A DNA stretch of 21,096 nucleotides from Chloroflexota bacterium (GTDB taxonomy: Bacteria; Chloroflexota; Anaerolineae; UBA3071). The stretch is taken from contig JACNHM010000280.1 in NCBI GenBank assembly GCA_014383605.1, positions 1 to 21,096 of the forward strand, read 5' to 3'. Position 1 is the first letter of the stretch, and each line of letters opens with the position of its first letter. The position numbers and the translations under genes were made by a program. Shown here piece by piece: positions 13,866 to 21,016 of the stretch. A model generated the notes under the pieces. The model saw nothing but the letters and a program-made list of their open reading frames with translations, searched no databases and was not told where the DNA came from.

Positions 13866-15575
13866 CTATAGTGCCAGGTTCAACCGCCCGGCCAGGGCTT
13901 TCAGCACTTTGACCGTCGGCCAGACCCCTTCCGGTGGCGTCAGCGCAGCCTGCACCGGCTGTACCCGACCCTCGGTATTGGTCACGCGGCCCGCTTGCTC
14001 GGCCCAGATGGGCGCGGGCAGAACTACGTCGGCCACGTCTGTCAGCGGCCCGGCGTAGCTGGCCTGGGCCGCCACGAACTCGGCACCATTGCGGGAGATA
14101 TTCAACGCATCGTCTTCGGCCAGAACGTAGAGCGCTCGGGCGCTGTTGGCCTCCTCTCCATCGCTGAGCGGCAGGCCGGCGGCCGCCGCGCCGCGGCTGT
14201 TGCTGCCCTTGCTCAGCCCGATGAAAGAGGCCTTGCCGGCTAGCGGGGCGAGCGCTGTCTCCGCTTCTGCCGGTAGGTCAGCAGCGCACACTACGACCGG
14301 TCGGCTGGCCCGCGCCGCTATCTCCACCAACTTGTCCATCTGGTCGGCGGCCGCGTGCCAGGCGGCGTAGGGCGCCAGCCCGTTGTGCGGTTCGGCCGCC
14401 AGCGCCAGGCGGGCGCCTCGATCCACCGCCCGCCGGACAAAGGCTCCCGCCACCTGATGGTCCTTCTTCAAGTCTGCACCCACTACGAGGATGATGTCGG
14501 CTTCGTCCAGGTCGGCCAGCTTGCCTTCTGTGCCCAGCGTCGGAGCCAGGCCGCCCACCGCCGCCACTGTCTCAGCTCCCAGGGAGCGGAACAGTTTGCC
14601 GAACTGGGTCATGGTCTCGGTGGTGGCCCGAGCGCTGATCAGCGCGGCCAGTCCGCCGTCTGCGAGCCGTTCGGCCACCAGGTCCAGCGCCTCGTCCCAC
14701 GTCGCCGGCTCCAGCGCGCCATTGCGGCGCACCAACGGTTGGATCACCCGCTGGCGGTCGTCGAAGAGCGGCTCGAAACGCCCCACGACGCACAGCAGCC
14801 CCGCGTTGACCTCGGCATCCCAATCCCCCTCGATGCGCAGCAGGTGGTTGGCCCGGCTCACCAGTTCGATGCCGCAGCCGATGCTGCAGCCGACACAGGT
14901 GGACTTGGTGCGCTGCACCTCCTCCTCGCGTCCCCGATAGGCGCTCTTCAGGTCCATGAGCGCACCGGTGGGGCACACCTGCAAGCACGTGCCACACTGA
15001 ATGCAGGAGGATTCGCCCATAGGGACGTTCAGGTCGGCGGTGATGAGGGAGTGGATGCCCCGTTCGTGCACGCCCAGAGTGTGGTTGGCCACCAGTTCGT
15101 TGCAGGCTCGCGCACAGCGGCGGCAGAGGACACAGCGGTTGTGGTCGAAGGTGAAGTACTCGCGTGAGGCATCCACCGGCATGGGGTCGGTGGGGCGGGG
15201 ATAGGGCCAGGCGGTCAGGCCGTAGCGGTAGGCCAGGTCCTGAAGCTCGCAGTCGCCGCTCATCTGGCAGTACATGCAGTAGTGGTTGCGTTCCGAGAAC
15301 AGCAACTCCAGCATGAACTTGCGCGCTTCCACGCAGCGGGGCGATTCCGTGTGCACCACCATGCCCTCGGCCACAGGGAACGTGCAGGCTGTCTGCAGCG
15401 CCCGCTGCCGTTCCACCTCCACCAGGCACATGCGGCAGGCCCCGGCGGGCGCCAGCGCTGGATGATTGCAGAGGGTGGGGATATCAATTCCGGCGGCCTC
15501 CGCCGCTTGCAGCACCGTGCTGCCGGCCGGGGAACTCACTTCCTGCCCGTTGATCGTCAGGTTCACTAGGGTCAT
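13866..15575 (-). CDS. hoxU: HoxU/NuoG-like iron-sulfur subunit with truncated molybdopterin-type domain
   Basis: A 569-residue protein much longer than ordinary HoxU (about 240). Residues 1 to about 215 are HoxU/NuoG-like: [2Fe-2S] C36, C47, C50, C64; His-Cys3 cluster H98, C100, C103, C109; two [4Fe-4S] sites C148, C151, C154, C158 and C191, C194, C197, C201. Residues from about 225 add a further [4Fe-4S] motif (C227, C230, C234, C262) and a shortened molybdopterin-oxidoreductase fold. No active-site Cys or Sec for molybdenum was seen, so this part is probably structural, as in NuoG. It carries electrons between HoxEF and HoxY. The start has a GGAAGGAG SD and is preceded by a nonamer repeat encoding a possible leader peptide. 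Confidence 0.88.
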   Translation of the reverse strand: MTLVNLTINGQEVSSPAGSTVLQAAEAAGIDIPTLCNHPALAPAGACRMCLVEVERQRALQTACTFPVAEGMVVHTESPRCVEARKFMLELLFSERNHYCMYCQMSGDCELQDLAYRYGLTAWPYPRPTDPMPVDASREYFTFDHNRCVLCRRCARACNELVANHTLGVHERGIHSLITADLNVPMGESSCIQCGTCLQVCPTGALMDLKSAYRGREEEVQRTKSTCVGCSIGCGIELVSRANHLLRIEGDWDAEVNAGLLCVVGRFEPLFDDRQRVIQPLVRRNGALEPATWDEALDLVAERLADGGLAALISARATTETMTQFGKLFRSLGAETVAAVGGLAPTLGTEGKLADLDEADIILVVGADLKKDHQVAGAFVRRAVDRGARLALAAEPHNGLAPYAAWHAAADQMDKLVEIAARASRPVVVCAADLPAEAETALAPLAGKASFIGLSKGSNSRGAAAAGLPLSDGEEANSARALYVLAEDDALNISRNGAEFVAAQASYAGPLTDVADVVLPAPIWAEQAGRVTNTEGRVQPVQAALTPPEGVWPTVKVLKALAGRLNLAL

Positions 15576-15578
15576 TAC

Positions 15579-15617
15579 TCAGCTCCTTCCTCTCATGCCT
15601 CTCATGCCTCTCATGAA
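15579..15617 (-). repeat. Nonamer tandem repeat and possible leader ORF before hoxU
   Basis: Three 9-base units (15591-15617; on the + strand TCTCATGCC twice and TCTCATGAA) lie just upstream of hoxU. Read on the - strand from 15614 they encode MRGMRGMRGRS and a TGA ending 3 bases before the hoxU ATG, in the hoxU frame. An AGGTGG stretch stands before the first ATG. This could be a coupled leader ORF or a chance product of the repeat. Confidence 0.4.
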
Positions 15618-15660
15618 GCCACCTGGTTTGCTGGCCCGCGCGTCACCTTTCGCGTTATCC

Positions 15661-16071
15661 CTATAAGGGATATCGCGGTTCTTCCCGACGTTCTCCCAGT
15701 ATCTCTTTGATGACGTCAGCGAGCGCTTCTGCTTCCACAGGTTTATCCAAGAACACGTCTACCGGTAGGTAGTCCTTATCAGGAGCGAAGCGGTAGGGCA
15801 CTTTCTTAGTACTGTGCACGCTGGTGAGAATAACGATAGGCAACTCCCTCAGATTGTGTTCTTCCCTAATCGTGCGAGCCACCTCAAATCCCTCGAAGTC
15901 TGTAGGCATCATAACGTCTAAGACTACAAGATCAGGTTTGGTGCTCACCGCTTTGCTGATTCCTTCCTCCGGAGTTGTTGAGGTGTCTACCTCAAAGCCG
16001 TGGGCTTCAAGCATGATCTGAATAGCAGCGAGGAAATCCTGGTCATCGTCTATGACAAGTATCTTTGACAT
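15661..16071 (-). CDS. Receiver-only response regulator
   Basis: A 136-residue CheY-like receiver domain with no output domain. Acidic residues D8-D10 (IDDD), phospho-acceptor D52 (VVLDVMMP), T83 and K110 (FLDKP) are all present, so it should accept phosphate. The ATG at 16071 has a GGAGG SD; an in-frame start at 16143 would add a non-family segment that overlaps the oxidoreductase gene. It sits 28 bases after that gene and 85 bases before hoxU on the same strand. No histidine kinase is in the window. Composition is less GC-rich than the hydrogenase genes. Its output is unknown. Confidence 0.88.
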   Translation of the reverse strand: MSKILVIDDDQDFLAAIQIMLEAHGFEVDTSTTPEEGISKAVSTKPDLVVLDVMMPTDFEGFEVARTIREEHNLRELPIVILTSVHSTKKVPYRFAPDKDYLPVDVFLDKPVEAEALADVIKEILGERREEPRYPL

Positions 16072-16099
16072 AACTATCCTCCATCGGCAGAAGCGGGAT

Positions 16100-17446
16100 T
16101 CAGCGGCGATTGCACATTTGTCCAATAGCCATCTCCGCGGCATTCACCATGTGATAGGCTATAGGTGAGGCAGTCAGCGCGGGGTGGGTCCCTATTTGGA
16201 ACATGGCTATATGTTCGGCGGTCATGCGGCTCTGCACGCAGGCGGAGATGGCGTTGATAATCTCGCCTGCTGTGACATCGCCCATAACCTGTCCTCCCAG
16301 GACAACGCCGGAGTTGCGCTCGAACACCATTTTGACTTTAGTGTTCGCTGCACCGGGCATGATACCAGGATGGCGATTAGGACCTTGGATGGTTACAGCC
16401 ACCACGTCGTAACCGCGCTCTTTAGCCATGGATTCGGTTAATCCGGCAGTGGCCAGGGCAACGTCACCCACGGCAGTTGACCACACGCCCACCGTGCCCA
16501 CGTTCTCACGCTTTATGCCAAATAGGTTGGCTCCAGCGATGCGTGCCTCCAAAGTGGCGATGGACGCCAGTTTGAGCGGCGAAGGTCTTCCCCCAAAGAA
16601 AGAGATCTTTTCGGTACAGTCTCCGCAGGCGAAGATGTTGTTGTCAGAAGTTCTCATCGTCCGGTCCACAGCGATGCTGCCTGTCAAACCTATGCGCAGC
16701 CCTGCCTTCTTGGCCAGATCTACATTGGCCACAGCACCTATGCCCAGGATTACGGTATCGGCTTTGATCTCATTACCGTCGGACAGGATGACCTTTTCCA
16801 CGCTTCCGTTGCCGCCTATTCTCTCCACTTTGGTAGCGGTGAGGATATTCATCCCGCGGGATTCAAGCACCTTCTCCATCTCGATGCAAAACTCTTCGTC
16901 GTATGCTAGCACAAGACAATGCTGTGCGATCTCGACGATAGTGATGTTCTTGTTCCCCGCCTTGTTGATCTCGTCAGCGAACTCGATCCCGATGAACCCT
17001 CCACCGATTATCACCACATCCTCGGCAGTTTCAAGCCACTGTTGAAGTCCACTTAGGAATTCAACGTCCTTGAGAATCGCAAAAACTCCCTTGAGATCAA
17101 AACCTGGTATCGGCGGCATAGAGGGTCTTGAGCCTGTAGCGAGGATGAGCCGCGCATAGCCTACCTGGCCACCAGTGGTGTGCAGGATTTTGCCTTCTCG
17201 GTCAATGTCCGTAGCTTCAGCGAGGAGTAGCTCGATGTCATTTTTCTCAAGCACTGCATCGCCTATGAGGTTCTTCTGGGGACTTCCCACAGTGCCAAAG
17301 ATGTAAGGGATACCGCATGGTATTAGAACCTGCTTCTCCTCGCGCACCATGAGGATCCTCTTGTCTGGGTAGTGGCGCCGCGCTGTTATCGCAGCGGTCA
17401 AACCGGCGGCACTTCCGCCAATGATGACTACGTCGGCCTCTTTCAT
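16100..17446 (-). CDS. FAD-dependent pyridine nucleotide-disulfide oxidoreductase (NADH oxidase / CoA-disulfide reductase type)
   Basis: A 448-residue two-dinucleotide-domain flavoprotein. FAD site: VVIIGGSAAGLTAA (6-19); a single redox cysteine in LIPCGIPYIFG (about residue 44); NAD(P)H site VVIIGGGFIGIEFADE; FAD-closing IFACGDC. The single CGxPY cysteine marks the NADH oxidase / CoA-disulfide reductase / persulfide reductase group rather than glutathione-type enzymes. The exact substrate (O2, CoA-disulfide, sulfur) cannot be told. A GGAGG SD lies about 12 bases upstream. It is the first gene after the candidate promoter at 17708-17749 and may lead the hydrogenase unit. It could remove O2 or manage thiol redox state. 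The gene is less GC-rich than the hox genes. Confidence 0.88.
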   Translation of the reverse strand: MKEADVVIIGGSAAGLTAAITARRHYPDKRILMVREEKQVLIPCGIPYIFGTVGSPQKNLIGDAVLEKNDIELLLAEATDIDREGKILHTTGGQVGYARLILATGSRPSMPPIPGFDLKGVFAILKDVEFLSGLQQWLETAEDVVIIGGGFIGIEFADEINKAGNKNITIVEIAQHCLVLAYDEEFCIEMEKVLESRGMNILTATKVERIGGNGSVEKVILSDGNEIKADTVILGIGAVANVDLAKKAGLRIGLTGSIAVDRTMRTSDNNIFACGDCTEKISFFGGRPSPLKLASIATLEARIAGANLFGIKRENVGTVGVWSTAVGDVALATAGLTESMAKERGYDVVAVTIQGPNRHPGIMPGAANTKVKMVFERNSGVVLGGQVMGDVTAGEIINAISACVQSRMTAEHIAMFQIGTHPALTASPIAYHMVNAAEMAIGQMCNRR

Positions 17447-17467
17447 TGCTTTATTACCCTCCTTGAC

Positions 17468-17488
17468 GTTTGATTTTGGACTTTGGAC
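17468..17488. repeat. TTTGGAC heptamer words before the oxidoreductase gene
   Basis: Three period-7 words, GTTTGAT, TTTGGAC and TTTGGAC, stand about 20 bases upstream of the oxidoreductase start on the - strand. They belong to the same word family as 11714-11734 and 18709-18722. Confidence 0.55.
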
Positions 17489-17707
17489 AGCTCAACCTGG
17501 TGGGAGAGGAAAGCTCAGAAATCCGTTTTTGCTTCCCTGTTGGGAGCGAGACGGAGAGCCCCTTTGAAGCACTTCCTGAGGGCAGCAAACTCTGAACTTA
17601 GGCGAAAAAACGGGTTCCTATCCATTTGTCCAAAGCCCAGTTTGATAGGCAAACAGGACAAAGGAGCAAGCTCAGCCCAGGCAAGGCGAGCTGCTCCCAA
17701 CATCCCC

Positions 17708-17749
17708 ATTCTAACACCCCTTGCCTTGGGGGTGTATGATACGAATCAT
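17708..17749 (-). promoter_or_regulatory. Candidate promoter of the oxidoreductase-hoxUYH unit with CRP/FNR-type dyad at -41.5
   Basis: On the - strand a TAGAAT -10 box lies at 17713-17708 with no good -35. The dyad ATGAT-ACGA-ATCAT (17736-17749) has its centre at -41.5 if transcription starts at 17701. TGAT-N4-ATCA is the core of FNR-type sites, and a poor -35 is usual at activated class II promoters. An ACACCCC/GGGGTGT hairpin lies between the two elements. This is inferred by eye, with no regulator gene in the window. Confidence 0.45.
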
Positions 17750-17963
17750 GTCGCGACAGCCGATGCGCTACAGGGCGTGCCGTCGCCAGCTTCGTTTTGA
17801 CAACAGGGCCTCAATGCGCTACAGTGATGTGCAAAGGTGCCCCCGCGGTTTGCAGCCAGGTGCTGCTGTGCAGCTCCTTGAGTTCCATGTGAGGCTAGAC
17901 AATGTCAGTTGTCATCGGTTGGATGATCTCGTCTAACTCCTCCTGTCTTAAGCCAACCGCGTC

Positions 17964-19043
17964 TTACAGAATCAGCATGGCATCGCCAAAGCTGTAGAAA
18001 CGATATCCTCCAGCGATAGCTTCCCGATAGACCCGATCCACCAGCGGTTTGCCGGCAAACGCCGCCACCAGCATCAGCAGCGTGGAACGAGGCAGGTGGA
18101 AGTTGGTGATCATGGCGTCCACGAGGCGGAAGTGGTAGCCGGGCGTGATGAAGAGGTCCGTCCAGGTTCTGAAGGGTTTCAGGTTCCAGGTTTCAGGTTC
18201 CAGGTTGGTCTCTGGAAGGCTGGCTGCGGTTTCCAGGACGCGCACGGCTGTGGTTCCGACAGCCACCACGCGGCCGCCCTGCGTTCTCGTCTGGTGGATG
18301 GCCTCGGCCGTTTCCGGCGGCAGCTCGGCCCACTCGCTGTGCATGGGGTGTTCCTCGATGTGCTCCGTCTTCACCGGGCGGAACGTATCCAGCCCCACGT
18401 GCAGGGTGACGAAGGCAAAGCGCACACCCTGCGCCTGCAAGCGGTCTATCAGCACGGGCGTGAAGTGCAGTCCCGCCGTCGGCGCGGCCACGGAGCCCTG
18501 CACGCGGGCGTACACCGTCTGGTAACGCTCCGGATCGGCCAGCGGCTCGTGGATGTAGGGCGGCAGTGGCACGAGGCCCAGTTCGTCGAGAAGGGGCTCG
18601 ATCGGACGGTCGAATTCGATGATGCGACCGCCGTCGGGCGGTTCGGCGACGATGGTTGCCCACAGGGACGTGATGCGTGATGCGTGATCCGTGATTGGGA
18701 CGTTGCGCTTTGGATTTTGGATTTCGATTCTTGCGCCGGAACGCAAGCGCTTGCCCCGCACCAGTGCTTCCCAGGTGCGTTCTGCCAACTGCTGGAGCAG
18801 GAACACTTCCACGCCGCCGCCGCTGGCCTTGCGTCCCCGCAGCCGCGCCGGGATGACACGGCTGTCGTTGGCCACCAGCAGGTCGCCAGACCGCAGGTAC
18901 TCGCCAATGTCTCGGAAATGGGCATGGGCGATTTCGCCGCTGTGCCGCTCCAGCACCAAAAGCCGCGAGCTGTCTCGCGGCTCGATGGGCGTCTGGGCGA
19001 TCATCTCCGGGGGCAGTTCGTAGTCGAATTCGGCAGTCTTCAT
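17964..19043 (-). CDS. queA: tRNA preQ1 ribosyltransferase-isomerase QueA
   Basis: A 359-residue QueA, which transfers the ribosyl part of S-adenosylmethionine to preQ1 in tRNA to make epoxyqueuosine. Family segments are FDYELPPEMIAQTPIEPRD at the N-terminus, LLVANDSRVIPARLRG, VAAPTAGLHFT, TLHVGLDTFRPV and HEEHPMHSEW-type EEHPMHSEWAEL. It is about 15-20 residues longer than usual because of two in-frame insertions made of heptamer repeats (residues about 106-127 and 279-292), both in loops between conserved blocks. All conserved blocks are intact, so the protein is probably active. It is the third gene of the ruvB unit, an arrangement common in bacteria. The SD is weak. Confidence 0.93.
   Translation of the reverse strand: MKTAEFDYELPPEMIAQTPIEPRDSSRLLVLERHSGEIAHAHFRDIGEYLRSGDLLVANDSRVIPARLRGRKASGGGVEVFLLQQLAERTWEALVRGKRLRSGARIEIQNPKRNVPITDHASRITSLWATIVAEPPDGGRIIEFDRPIEPLLDELGLVPLPPYIHEPLADPERYQTVYARVQGSVAAPTAGLHFTPVLIDRLQAQGVRFAFVTLHVGLDTFRPVKTEHIEEHPMHSEWAELPPETAEAIHQTRTQGGRVVAVGTTAVRVLETAASLPETNLEPETWNLKPFRTWTDLFITPGYHFRLVDAMITNFHLPRSTLLMLVAAFAGKPLVDRVYREAIAGGYRFYSFGDAMLIL
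18175..18209. repeat. GGTTYCA heptamer array inside queA
   Basis: Five consecutive heptamers GGTTTCA, GGTTCCA, GGTTTCA, GGTTCCA, GGTTGGT (with a further GGTTCTG at 18165) lie in the queA coding region, read in frame as a Glu-, Asn-, Leu- and Trp-rich loop. The same words occur upstream of ruvB at 20886-20900. Confidence 0.85.
18670..18729. repeat. GTGATSC and TTTGGAT heptamer arrays inside queA
   Basis: Four words GTGATGC, GTGATGC, GTGATCC, GTGATTG (18670-18697) are followed after 11 bases by TTTGGAT, TTTGGAT, TTCGATT (18709-18729). Together they make an in-frame insertion of about 20 residues in queA. The second word family recurs between genes at 11714 and 17468. Confidence 0.85.
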
Positions 19044-19096
19044 CCGGTGTCACGGTTAGCGGTTCAGCCAGCGGACGATCAGATTGAGCAGCAGCG

Positions 19097-19834
19097 TCAG
19101 CTTTCTTTTGACCTTGCTCTGCGTCGCACGGCCTCTTCCCGCGCGGCGGCGACGAAAGCGCTGAACAGCCGCTGGTGCACAGCCGGCACTTCCGCCACCC
19201 GTTCAGGATGCCATTGCACGCCCACCACCCAGCGGTGCTGCGGGCTCTCTACCGCTTCGATCGCCTGTCCATCAGGCAAGCTGCGAGCCGCCACTCGCAG
19301 CCCAGGAGCCAGACACCCATCGTTAATCGCCTGGTGGTGCGAGCTGTTTACCTGTAGCGTGGTGTCCGAACCCCACACGTGCGCCAGCCGGCTGTCTGGC
19401 GTGACCTGCACGTCGTGAACTATCGTCCTGTTGGGAGGTGGACGGTGATGGCCGTCTATGTGCTGTACCAGCCCGCCGCCCAGGGCCACGTTCAGCACCT
19501 GTATGCCCCGGCAGATGGCCAGGAGAGGCAGGTCTGCCGTCAGCGCGGCGTGGGTCAGCGTCAACTCCAGCTCATCCCGCGCTTCGTCAATGCTCTCCAC
19601 CTCTGCGCCGTGCAACGGCTGCCCGTAACGACGCGGATGGACATCGCCGCCGCCGCTGAGCAGCAGACCGTGAACCGAGTTCGCAAGCGTGAAGAGCGCC
19701 CCACAGCAGTTGTCAGGCGCGAGCAGCAGGGGCTCTCCGCCGGCAGTGGCTATGGCGTCCAGGTAGAGTTGCACCTGCTCCGCCACCCAGGCTGCGTCGC
19801 TCCGTTTCGCTGTCAGCGCTATGACGGGCTTCAT
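19097..19834 (-). CDS. Class I glutamine amidotransferase-like hydrolase (peptidase C26, PuuD-like)
   Basis: A 245-residue gamma-glutamyl hydrolase-type protein with the complete triad: nucleophile C108 in AICRGIQ, and H209 and E211 in GVQWHPE. LLLSGGGDVHPRRYG (57-71) and NSSHHQAI are typical of the PuuD branch, which cleaves gamma-glutamyl-gamma-aminobutyrate in putrescine breakdown. No other putrescine genes are here, so the substrate is open; related enzymes act on other gamma-glutamyl compounds. It is sandwiched between ruvB (2-base gap) and queA, so it is co-transcribed with them. Confidence 0.88.
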   Translation of the reverse strand: MKPVIALTAKRSDAAWVAEQVQLYLDAIATAGGEPLLLAPDNCCGALFTLANSVHGLLLSGGGDVHPRRYGQPLHGAEVESIDEARDELELTLTHAALTADLPLLAICRGIQVLNVALGGGLVQHIDGHHRPPPNRTIVHDVQVTPDSRLAHVWGSDTTLQVNSSHHQAINDGCLAPGLRVAARSLPDGQAIEAVESPQHRWVVGVQWHPERVAEVPAVHQRLFSAFVAAAREEAVRRRARSKES

Positions 19835-19836
19835 CG

Positions 19837-20859
19837 CTAAAACAATCTCGGCTGCTCCGGCTGCTCGGGGTATTCGATGCCCAGGTGCTCGTAGGCGCGG
19901 CGGGTGGCCACGCGGCCCCGCGCCGTGCGATCCAGGAAGCCGAGCTGCAGCAGGTACGGCTCCACCACGTCCATGATCGTATCGGCTTCTTCGGACAGCG
20001 CGGCGGCGAGGGTGTCCAGCCCCACCGGCCCGCCGTCGAACTTCTCGATGATAGCCAGCAGCAGGCGGCGGTCAATGTCGTCCAGCCCCAGCTCGTCCAC
20101 TTCCAGCAGCTCCAGCGCCGCTCTGGCCGCGGGGCCGGTGATGCGGCCATCGCCCCGCACCTGGGCGTAGTCTCGCACCCGCTTGAGAAAGCGCAAGGCC
20201 ACGCGGGGCGTGCCCCGCGCCCGCTGGGCGATGAGCGTCGCCCCCTCGTCCGTGAGCGGCACATCCAGCAGCCTTGCCGCCCGCCGCAAGATGGCCTCGA
20301 TGGCCTCCAGCGAGTAGAAGTCGAGCCGGTAGACAGACCCAAAACGGGCGCGCAGCGGCGCGGTTAGCAGCGCCAGCCGCGTCGTGGCCCCGACGACGGT
20401 GAAGCGGGGCAGCTTCAGGCGGATGCTGCGGGCGCTGGGGCCTTTGCCGATGACGATGTCCAGGGCGTAGTCTTCCATGGCCGGGTAGAGGATTTCTTCT
20501 ACCGCTCGCCCCAGCCGGTGCACCTCATCAATGAAGAGGATATCGCCGCGACGCAGGTTGGTGAGAATGGCCGCCAGGTCGCCGGCCCGCTCGATGGCCG
20601 GCCCGGAGGTGATCTTGATGCCCACGTTCATCTCGTGGGCGCAGATGTGGGCCAGCGTCGTCTTGCCCAGGCCGGGGGGGCCGTAGAACAGGATATGGTC
20701 CAGCGCTTCACCCCGCCCCCTGGCAGCTTCGATCAGGATGCGCAGGTTGGCCTTGATCCGTTCCTGGCCCTCCAACTCGGCCAGGGTGCGGGGACGCAGT
20801 GCTGCGTCCAGGGGGATCTCTTCGGGACGGCGTAAAGGCGAAATCGGACGCTCGTTCAT
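19837..20859 (-). CDS. ruvB: Holliday junction branch-migration ATPase RuvB
   Basis: A 340-residue AAA+ motor that drives Holliday junction branch migration with RuvA. Walker A is GPPGLGKT (60-67) and Walker B is ILFIDEVH (107-114). Sensor 1 VVGATTR, the arginine finger region RARFG, and the C-terminal winged helix ending in the GIEYPE region are all present, and the length is normal. It is the first gene of a ruvB - amidohydrolase - queA unit with its own promoter. The leader carries octamer and heptamer words. ruvB is often in the SOS regulon, but no recognised LexA box was seen upstream. Confidence 0.96.
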   Translation of the reverse strand: MNERPISPLRRPEEIPLDAALRPRTLAELEGQERIKANLRILIEAARGRGEALDHILFYGPPGLGKTTLAHICAHEMNVGIKITSGPAIERAGDLAAILTNLRRGDILFIDEVHRLGRAVEEILYPAMEDYALDIVIGKGPSARSIRLKLPRFTVVGATTRLALLTAPLRARFGSVYRLDFYSLEAIEAILRRAARLLDVPLTDEGATLIAQRARGTPRVALRFLKRVRDYAQVRGDGRITGPAARAALELLEVDELGLDDIDRRLLLAIIEKFDGGPVGLDTLAAALSEEADTIMDVVEPYLLQLGFLDRTARGRVATRRAYEHLGIEYPEQPEQPRLF

Positions 20860-20885
20860 AGGTGCCTCGCTGTTGCAGGTCTGAA

Positions 20886-20981
20886 GGTTCCAGGTTTCCA
20901 GTCCGGGATTCGACGCTGAATGTCGAACTCCCTTGTCTCCTTGTTTCCTTGTGTACTTGTGTGTACTTGTCTACCTGTTTC
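20886..20981. repeat. Heptamer and octamer words in the ruvB leader
   Basis: GGTTCCA and GGTTTCCA (20886-20900) match the queA insertion. Octamers CTTGTCTC, CTTGTTTC, CTTGTGTA, CTTGTGTG, then after two bases CTTGTCTA and CCTGTTTC (20932-20981), match the right-arm word of the metV and hdrCB palindromes but without an opposing arm. The array runs to the predicted transcription start of ruvB. Confidence 0.75.
20909..20927. promoter_or_regulatory. TTCGAC-N7-GTCGAA dyad in the ruvB leader
   Basis: Perfect 6-bp arms TTCGAC (20909-20914) and GTCGAA (20922-20927) surround seven bases between the predicted ruvB transcription start and the ATG. It could be an mRNA hairpin or an operator. It does not match the usual LexA boxes. 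Confidence 0.4.
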
Positions 20982-20987
20982 CTGTGG

Positions 20988-21016
20988 ATTATACCAGAAA
21001 CCCGCCTGTTTGGAAA
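20988..21016 (-). promoter_or_regulatory. Sigma-70-type promoter of the ruvB unit
   Basis: On the - strand a perfect TATAAT -10 box (20993-20988), a 17-base spacer and a TTTCCA -35 box (21016-21011) predict a start near 20981 and a leader of about 120 bases before the ruvB ATG. Confidence 0.7.

Larger units (their letters stand above)
17447..17963. other. 517-base intergenic region between the oxidoreductase leader and queA
   Basis: No convincing gene is present. Open frames here have no SD and no family resemblance. From the left it holds TTTGGAC heptamers near the oxidoreductase start, a run of moderate GC with a CTTTGGAC/GTCCAAAG pairing potential, an ACACCCC/GGGGTGT hairpin (17714-17735), an ATGAT-N4-ATCAT dyad (17736-17749), an 11-base direct repeat ATGCGCTACAG (17763 and 17814), and CGGTTGG/CCAACCG (17916-17922, 17953-17959) just past the queA stop. 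If transcription starts near 17701 the oxidoreductase mRNA has a leader of about 255 bases. Confidence 0.55.

Noticed and set aside
13866..15575. Formate dehydrogenase catalytic subunit
   Set aside because: The molybdopterin-type part is short and no active-site Cys or Sec context was seen; the neighbours are hydrogenase genes.
17483..17800. Small genes on either strand in the 17447-17963 spacer
   Set aside because: Frames of 64-105 codons without SD, family resemblance or codon pattern; one - strand frame starts upstream of the predicted transcription start.
20860..20987. LexA box in front of ruvB
   Set aside because: Neither the GAAC-N4-GTTC nor the CTGT-N8-ACAG type was found; the only dyad is TTCGAC-N7-GTCGAA, whose binder is unknown.
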